Shown in pieces: positions 6,833-10,963 of a stretch of DNA of 10,963 nucleotides. This DNA comes from Rhodospirillales bacterium (GTDB taxonomy: Bacteria > Pseudomonadota > Alphaproteobacteria > Rhodospirillales > UBA2165): NCBI GenBank assembly GCA_013204125.1, contig JABMOP010000569.1:1-10963 (forward strand), written 5' to 3'. How positions within the stretch are numbered: position 1 is the stretch's first letter; each line of letters begins with the position of its first letter. Both the position numbers and the translations under genes were made by a program. The notes beneath the pieces were generated by a model. That model saw nothing but the letters and a program-made list of their open reading frames with translations. It had not been told where the DNA came from and made no database searches.

Positions 6833-7010
6833 TATCAAACTTTTCCCGCCGAAGCGTTCCAGCCATTTGGGCCGGGCGTCTTCGGTGACGGCGTGATCGG
6901 GAACCTCGCCTTTGAGCACTTTTTCGACCACGTCTTCGCCCCGCGGGATGGCGTGCAAAAGGCCGGTGCCGTGGCAGGCGGTGATCCGATCCCGATCGAG
7001 CGCATCGAAA
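6833..7010 (-). pseudogene. Degraded 3' end of a second D-2-hydroxyacid dehydrogenase gene
   Basis: Read on the minus strand, this stretch gives FFDALDRDRI, then ITACHGTGLLHAIP, then KWLERFGGKSL, matching the last quarter of the intact dehydrogenase encoded at 8355-9416. Thirty-three codons of the parent (99 bp, corresponding to 8511-8609) are missing cleanly and in frame, with GAT at both deletion borders. The missing part includes the catalytic Glu and His. By hand count, five of the six base changes in the 145-bp core alter the amino acid (W to R, V to G, V to A, N to T, L to R), as expected without selection. The normal stop is displaced, so the frame would run on antisense into the permease gene. 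The 5' three quarters are absent and the fragment abuts the nnrS stop codon. It is non-functional as a dehydrogenase. Confidence 0.85.
6841..6985 (-). repeat. Direct repeat, left copy (downstream of nnrS)
   Basis: A 145-bp block matching 8366-8510 without gaps and with six mismatches by hand count, about 96% identity, in the same orientation. A further 20 bp (6986-7005) matches 8610-8629 with one mismatch, after the 99-bp deletion. Together with the right copy it brackets the nnrS gene. Confidence 0.9.
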
Positions 7011-7019
7011 AACTGGGCT

Positions 7020-8276
7020 TTAGGGATTTGGTCCAGTGTTTGGCGCCGGTGTGGGTTGGCGGACTTCTACGCGCGGCTGCGTAAAAACCGGAAAGAAGAG
7101 GATGGTAAATAGACCGAAGGCCGCCGTCCAAGCGATCGCGGAAATCCAAATTGCATAGAGGTTGTGATCATTCAAGAAAGGTTCTCCGACACGCAAAATC
7201 GCCGCGATGGTTGCCAAAATAAAGACAACCGTTGTGCCGGGTGTGGCGGTTAACTCCCGCCCGGTATGACCCAGGGAAGCGCGGCTCATCACAGCCAGGA
7301 TCATAGTGCCGAAGGCGCCCGTCGTCAGCGCATGGATCGCCGCCGTCGCCGGCACGATTTCCGTCAGCCCGGCCAGCCCGATCAAAACAAGAGCGGCAGC
7401 GAGCCAGGCATACCCCAAATGCAGCACCCACATGAGGGGCTCGGCAAATACGGTCCAGCTTTTCCAGCGCAGCAATCTGAATCCATGAAGCCCGCCGGCA
7501 AGCACAGCGAGGATGGACGTCAATGGATGACCCGGTGCCAACACCTGGGCAATCACGAAAACGATCAGCACCATTAAGGCAACTGTATCAAATCGGCCAA
7601 TTGGCTCCGGCAGAACCGCCGCGCCGCGTCGAACCAGCCAGTTGCGGGTAAAACTCGGCACGATCCTTCCGCCGATCACCGCAATCAGAATGGCCAGCAC
7701 AAAGGTGGAAAGGCGAATACCTATTTCCGCCGTTTCTGCGATGCCGATGATTTCGAAATGCACCAGCCAATTGCCCAAAGTGAAAAACGAAATGACCACC
7801 AGTACCGGAATATTACGCCAATTTCGGCCTGATACTAATTCGCGGGCGATCATCGCCGTGAGCGCGGTGAGGAAGGACAAATCCAATATTGCCGCAGCCA
7901 TTGAGCCGATCCAGGCGGCCCCCAGGAAGGCCAACCGCCCGGCGAGCCAGAAAGCCACCAACAGACCCAGCCGCCAGCCGCTTACGGCCAGGCGGCCGGT
8001 CCAATTTGGGATCGCCGTCAGGATAAAACCGGCCATTGCCGCGCCGGCGAAACCAAACAGCATTTCATGGCGGTGCCACAAGAGGCCATCGAAGCCGGCG
8101 GGCAGAACCAATAGACCGACATAATTCATCAGCCAAAATGGTACGGCCAGCGTTGCCCATAAGCCCGCCGCCATAAAAAACGGGCGAAAGCTGTTTTGCA
8201 GCATCACCGGGCCTCCCGCGGCCCGGCGTTTGATCTCGGCAATGCGTTCATGAGGTTTTTCGTCGGCTTTCGGCAT
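7020..8276 (-). CDS. nnrS: NnrS family heme/copper membrane protein
   Basis: A multi-spanning membrane protein of 418 residues (about 12 spans) with the NnrS landmarks. NSFRPFF lies at residues 28-34. WHRHEMLFGFAGAAMAGFILTAIPNWTGR is at about 67-95, with His68 and His70 as likely heme or metal ligands. GGRIVPSFTRNW is at 202-213. ALTTGAFGTMILAVMSRASLGHTGR, at about 316-340, follows His315. NnrS proteins are found with denitrification genes, bind heme and copper, and limit nitric oxide damage. Their exact reaction is not settled. The start is uncertain. ATG 8276 keeps the GGPV segment seen before 'GFRPFF' in relatives. ATG 8204 has a much better GGGAGG site 7 nt upstream and gives 394 residues. 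GTG 8351 begins directly after the dehydrogenase stop. There is no promoter of its own, so it is probably co-transcribed with the dehydrogenase. No denitrification genes are nearby. Confidence 0.9.
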   Translation of the reverse strand: MPKADEKPHERIAEIKRRAAGGPVMLQNSFRPFFMAAGLWATLAVPFWLMNYVGLLVLPAGFDGLLWHRHEMLFGFAGAAMAGFILTAIPNWTGRLAVSGWRLGLLVAFWLAGRLAFLGAAWIGSMAAAILDLSFLTALTAMIARELVSGRNWRNIPVLVVISFFTLGNWLVHFEIIGIAETAEIGIRLSTFVLAILIAVIGGRIVPSFTRNWLVRRGAAVLPEPIGRFDTVALMVLIVFVIAQVLAPGHPLTSILAVLAGGLHGFRLLRWKSWTVFAEPLMWVLHLGYAWLAAALVLIGLAGLTEIVPATAAIHALTTGAFGTMILAVMSRASLGHTGRELTATPGTTVVFILATIAAILRVGEPFLNDHNLYAIWISAIAWTAAFGLFTILFFPVFTQPRVEVRQPTPAPNTGPNP

Positions 8277-8354
8277 TTTTCTTGCGCGGCGCTGATAATG
8301 AGCCTTGGTGATCCTTCGACCCTCAAGGAGCCGACCATGCCAGCCCAACACGCC

Positions 8355-9416
8355 CTATAGCAAGCTTTTCCCGCCGAAGCGTTCCAGCCATTTGGGCAGG
8401 GCGTCTTCGTTGACGACGTGATCGGGAACTTCGCCTTTGAGCACTTTTTCGACCACGTCTTCGACCCACGGGATGGCGTGCAAAAGGCCGGTGCCGTGGC
8501 AGGCGGTGATCATATGCGGCGAGAGAAGCACTTTATCGCCAAGCCCGAGGATCGGCGATTGCGGGTCCGGCGGCTCTTCGGGCAAGACGTCCAGGACCGC
8601 GCCGGCGATCTGATCCCGATCGAGCGCATAAAACAATGCATCCACATCGACAATCGGGCCTCTGGCGGCATTGGCGAGAATGGCGGTGGGTTTCATGAGG
8701 GCCAGTTCTTTTTCGCCGATCAGCTTGGTGGTTTCCTTGCTCAGATTGCAATGAACCGTCACCACGTCTGATTGCCGCAGCAATGTTTCCAAATCCACCG
8801 GCTTTGCGTTGTGATGGACGAATTTCGATTGATCGACATAAGGATCATGGGCGAGGATCTTGATGCGCCACGGTTGGAACAGATCGGCAAGCCGCCCGCC
8901 GATGCGCCCCAAACCGATGATGCCAAGGGTAATGCCTTCATAGCCATCCAGGCGCGGGCCGATATAAGTGCCGGCGAGCGACATATCGCGCCAGCCGCCT
9001 TCCTTCACATGGCGGTCCTTTTCGCGCACTTTTTTGAGCATCGTCATGATATAGGCGAAGATGCCTTCGGCGACGCCGCCCCAGTTAGGCTCGGTCGGGC
9101 TGTGCGTGATTAAAATGCCCATTTCGGTCGCGGCGTCGAAATCCACATTATCGTAGCCGACCGTGTAATAGGAAATGGCGCGTAAATCCTTGGGGCCTTC
9201 GAGAGTGGCGCGGGTCAAATCTTTGGATAGGTTGGAGACGCCGACGCCGATATGGGCGCCCGGATCAAGTTTCACTTCCACCCGTTCGCGCTTGTTGGCC
9301 GCCGAGCCCCAAGCTTCTTCGGGCACAATCACGTCGATGCCCTTGGCGCGCAGGCGCTCGTTGGTTGCGCCGCTTTCGTCGATCGGCTGAAATATATGGG
9401 CCTTGGCATTCGCCAT
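8355..9416 (-). CDS. D-isomer-specific 2-hydroxyacid dehydrogenase (NAD-binding)
   Basis: A 353-residue member of the phosphoglycerate/formate/glyoxylate dehydrogenase superfamily, which interconverts 2-hydroxyacids and 2-oxoacids with NAD(P). The Rossmann motif GLGRIG has its glycines at residues 168, 170 and 173. Asp191 (LAHDPY), at the end of the second strand, favours NAD over NADP. The catalytic set is Arg252 (NAARGPIVD), Glu281 (LPEEPP) and His301 (SPHMITACHG). The N-terminal substrate domain includes ISYYTVGYDNVD (81-92), matching the family's 'g.G.dniD'. The C-terminal tail after residue 310 is about 40 residues long and is the part duplicated beyond nnrS. ATG 9416 is preceded by GGGAGG at 8 nt. 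It is divergent from a ThDP enzyme gene with a 127-nt shared upstream region, so one may make the 2-oxoacid that the other uses. The exact substrate is not readable. Confidence 0.92.
   Translation of the reverse strand: MANAKAHIFQPIDESGATNERLRAKGIDVIVPEEAWGSAANKRERVEVKLDPGAHIGVGVSNLSKDLTRATLEGPKDLRAISYYTVGYDNVDFDAATEMGILITHSPTEPNWGGVAEGIFAYIMTMLKKVREKDRHVKEGGWRDMSLAGTYIGPRLDGYEGITLGIIGLGRIGGRLADLFQPWRIKILAHDPYVDQSKFVHHNAKPVDLETLLRQSDVVTVHCNLSKETTKLIGEKELALMKPTAILANAARGPIVDVDALFYALDRDQIAGAVLDVLPEEPPDPQSPILGLGDKVLLSPHMITACHGTGLLHAIPWVEDVVEKVLKGEVPDHVVNEDALPKWLERFGGKSLL
8366..8510 (-). repeat. Direct repeat, right copy (3' end of the dehydrogenase gene)
   Basis: This is the functional 3' coding end of the 2-hydroxyacid dehydrogenase gene and the likely parent of the left copy at 6841-6985. 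The copies are spaced 1525 bp apart in the same orientation. A crossover between them would remove nnrS and leave a full-length dehydrogenase gene with a slightly altered C-terminus. Confidence 0.9.
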
Positions 9417-9471
9417 GATCTGGTCCTCCCTTTTATTGTTTCGCCAAGCAGCTTTAGATTTTCATATCAGG

Positions 9472-9499
9472 TTGCACCCGCCTCTGCCAGATGGATAAT
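9472..9499 (+). promoter_or_regulatory. Candidate promoter for the ThDP enzyme gene
   Basis: TTGCAC (9472-9477), a 16-nt spacer and GATAAT (9494-9499). The -10 matches five of six consensus bases and the -35 only three. The predicted start near 9506 leaves a leader of about 38 nt before ATG 9544. I found no equally good match on the minus strand of this 127-nt gap for the divergent dehydrogenase gene. Confidence 0.4.
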
Positions 9500-9543
9500 A
9501 GAGCCTAACATTCAAACAAAATTCTGTATCCAGGGAGTAAGCC

Positions 9544-10963
9544 ATGCCTGATAGCCCCGAAACGCCCGACCGTTCCAACCTTGCCGTATGGGGAAGCGAC
9601 GTCATTGCATCTGCCATACGCGAACAAGGGTTCCCCTATGTCTGCTTGAACCCCGGCGCCAGCTACCGTGGCCTGCATGACAGCTTGGTCAATTATCTCG
9701 GCAATTCAGAACCGGAAATGCTGGTCTGCCTGCACGAAGAACACGCGGTCGCCATGGCCCAAGGTTACGCCATGGTCACCGACAAGCCGCTGGCCGTCAT
9801 AGTTCATTCCAATGTCGGATTGATGCACGCAACGATGGGCGTCTTCGATGCCTGGTGCAAACGCGTGCCGGTCGTCATGTTCGGCGCCACCGGCCCGGTC
9901 GATGCGGTCGCCCGCCGCCCCTGGATCGATTGGATTCACACCACCTCCGATCAAGGCGCCCTGATCCGCGATTATTCCAAATGGGACGATCAGCCGGGAT
10001 CGCCGGAAGCTGCGGTCGAATCCGTCCGCCGCGCCACCGTCATCGCCACGACCAAGCCGTGCGGTCCGACTTACGTTAATTTCGACGCCTCCATCCAGGA
10101 AATGGAACTGGATGAATGGCCGGAACTCTACGATCTCGCCAAGTTTGCACCGCCGGCGCCACCGGCGCCAAGCGCACCTGATCTGGCGCAATTGGTGGAC
10201 CTCTTAAAATCCGCCAAGAAACCTTTGGTCCTGGCCGGCCGGTCGTCGGCCGATGAAGGCGATTGGGCGCGGCGCATCGATTTGATCGAACGGCTCGGCG
10301 CCCGCGTCGTCACCGGCCAAGGCGGCGCGGCGTTCCCGACCACCCACCCGCTTTATCTTGGCGAAACCAATTTCGTCGTCCGCCCCGATTTGATGGATGA
10401 TATCCGTAGCTCGGACGTGGTCCTGGCTTTGGATTGGGTCGATTTGGGCGGCTTTTTGCGCCAAGCCTTCCCGGTCGGCAGCGATGCGCCCAAGATCGTC
10501 AATGTCAGCGTCGATTATCAAGTCCACAAAGGGTGGAGCATGGATTACCAAGCCATGCCGCCGGTCGATTTGCATATCGCAACGACGCCGGAACCGGTTA
10601 TCGATGCCTTGCTGAACGAATTTCCTAAAACCAAAATCAAATACGAACGGATCGAACCGCAAATCCCGGATATGCCCGAAGGCAAAGGTTCGATCAGCGT
10701 TTCGGCGTTGGCGGCGGTGTTCTTGAACGTCACCAAGGATCAGCCCATATCGATGCTGTCCAGGTCTATCGGCTGGCCGCCGGAAGCCGGCTCCATCGAT
10801 CATCCGGAAGATTATATCGGCGGCAATGGCGGCGGCGGTGTCGGCGCCGGGCCGGGCATCGCGGTTGGCGCGGCGCTGGCATTGCGCGACAGAAAATCGC
10901 CGCGCATTCCGGTGGCGGTGGTCGGCGACGGCGATTACACCATGTCGTCGAACGCGCTTTGGA
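9544..10963 (+). CDS. ThDP-dependent enzyme, acetolactate synthase/decarboxylase-like (3' end outside window)
   Basis: The frame is open from ATG 9544 to the right edge (473 codons, no stop). AGGGAG sits 6 nt upstream. The PYR domain comes first: YVCLNPGASYRGL (about residues 33-45) is followed by CLHEEHAVAMAQGYA, where Glu65 should be the catalytic Glu that activates thiamine diphosphate. The middle domain starts near residue 215 (LLKSAKKPLVLAGRS). The PP domain shows the Gly-rich GGNGGGGVGAGPG (426-438) and then GDGDYTM (461-467), the start of the metal/diphosphate-binding GDG motif. The NN end of that motif and roughly the last 100 residues lie beyond the window. A linker rich in Ala and Pro (about 203-210) joins domains 1 and 2. 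The family covers acetolactate synthase, benzoylformate, phosphonopyruvate and oxalyl-CoA decarboxylases. This protein is diverged from the biosynthetic IlvB type (HEEH instead of HEQG), so a catabolic 2-oxoacid decarboxylase or carboligase is more likely. Confidence 0.88.
   Translation, partial: MPDSPETPDRSNLAVWGSDVIASAIREQGFPYVCLNPGASYRGLHDSLVNYLGNSEPEMLVCLHEEHAVAMAQGYAMVTDKPLAVIVHSNVGLMHATMGVFDAWCKRVPVVMFGATGPVDAVARRPWIDWIHTTSDQGALIRDYSKWDDQPGSPEAAVESVRRATVIATTKPCGPTYVNFDASIQEMELDEWPELYDLAKFAPPAPPAPSAPDLAQLVDLLKSAKKPLVLAGRSSADEGDWARRIDLIERLGARVVTGQGGAAFPTTHPLYLGETNFVVRPDLMDDIRSSDVVLALDWVDLGGFLRQAFPVGSDAPKIVNVSVDYQVHKGWSMDYQAMPPVDLHIATTPEPVIDALLNEFPKTKIKYERIEPQIPDMPEGKGSISVSALAAVFLNVTKDQPISMLSRSIGWPPEAGSIDHPEDYIGGNGGGGVGAGPGIAVGAALALRDRKSPRIPVAVVGDGDYTMSSNALW

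Noticed and set aside
6689..6958. Minus-strand open frame that reads like a dehydrogenase C-terminus and continues into the permease region
   Set aside because: The first half is the decayed repeat of the dehydrogenase and the rest is antisense to the permease 3' end. It has no start signal or ribosome binding site, so it is described as a pseudogene, not a gene.
8277..8351. GTG 8351 as the nnrS start, giving 443 residues
   Set aside because: No good ribosome binding site precedes it, and the extra basic N-terminus lies beyond what NnrS relatives have; the frame is open simply because it begins right after the dehydrogenase stop.
7020..8351. Transposon or insertion sequence carrying nnrS
   Set aside because: There is no transposase, no terminal inverted repeats and no short target duplication. 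The flanking repeats are gene-derived and about 145 bp long, which points to homologous or illegitimate recombination instead.
9706..10803. Two long minus-strand open frames opposite the ThDP enzyme gene
   Set aside because: The plus-strand frame is open to the window edge with ThDP motifs in the right order; the antisense frames are shadows of it.

Overview
The window is a compact, GC-rich bacterial segment with GTG and TTG start alternatives, strong GGAGG-type ribosome binding sites and codons ending mostly in G or C. Gene content and protein style suggest an alphaproteobacterium, perhaps of the Rhodospirillales or a related marine or soil lineage. This is inference from the sequence alone; there is no rRNA or tRNA to anchor it. 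I see no CRISPR array, phage gene, transposase or RNA gene.

Layout. A left-edge fragment of a sensor histidine kinase (3-815, +) is followed by a cytoplasmic-looking NMT1/ABC-type substrate-binding protein (883-1773, +) and an alpha/beta hydrolase (1812-2702, +). They converge, across a 31-nt imperfect hairpin, on a tight minus-strand operon read from right to left: a luciferase-like flavin-dependent oxidoreductase (4319-5488), a second alpha/beta hydrolase (3525-4316, 2 nt downstream) and a dienelactone-hydrolase-family protein (2772-3500). A good sigma70-like promoter (TTGACA-N16-CATAAT) lies in the 87-nt divergent gap upstream of the oxidoreductase. On the other side of that gap an MFS exporter-type permease (5576-6826, +) follows, with an ATGA overlap from a possible 12-codon leader ORF.

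The right part has an unusual structure. A D-2-hydroxyacid dehydrogenase gene (8355-9416, -) is followed by an NnrS-family membrane protein gene (7020-8276, -). Directly beyond nnrS lies a second, decayed copy of the 3' end of the same dehydrogenase (about 6833-7010, -). nnrS is therefore bracketed by direct repeats of about 145 bp at about 96% identity, and the remnant has an exact 33-codon internal deletion. Divergent from the dehydrogenase, a ThDP-dependent acetolactate synthase/decarboxylase-like gene (9544 to the right edge, +) is cut off by the window.

How they may work together. An oxidoreductase, three alpha/beta-fold hydrolases, a permease, a ligand-binding protein, an NAD-dependent 2-hydroxyacid dehydrogenase and a 2-oxoacid-type ThDP enzyme form the kind of gene set seen in accessory catabolic islands, where an organic ester, lactone or aromatic compound is oxidised, hydrolysed and fed into 2-oxoacid metabolism. 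The substrate cannot be read from the sequence. NnrS, linked to nitric oxide stress, looks like a later arrival or rearrangement product within this neighbourhood.
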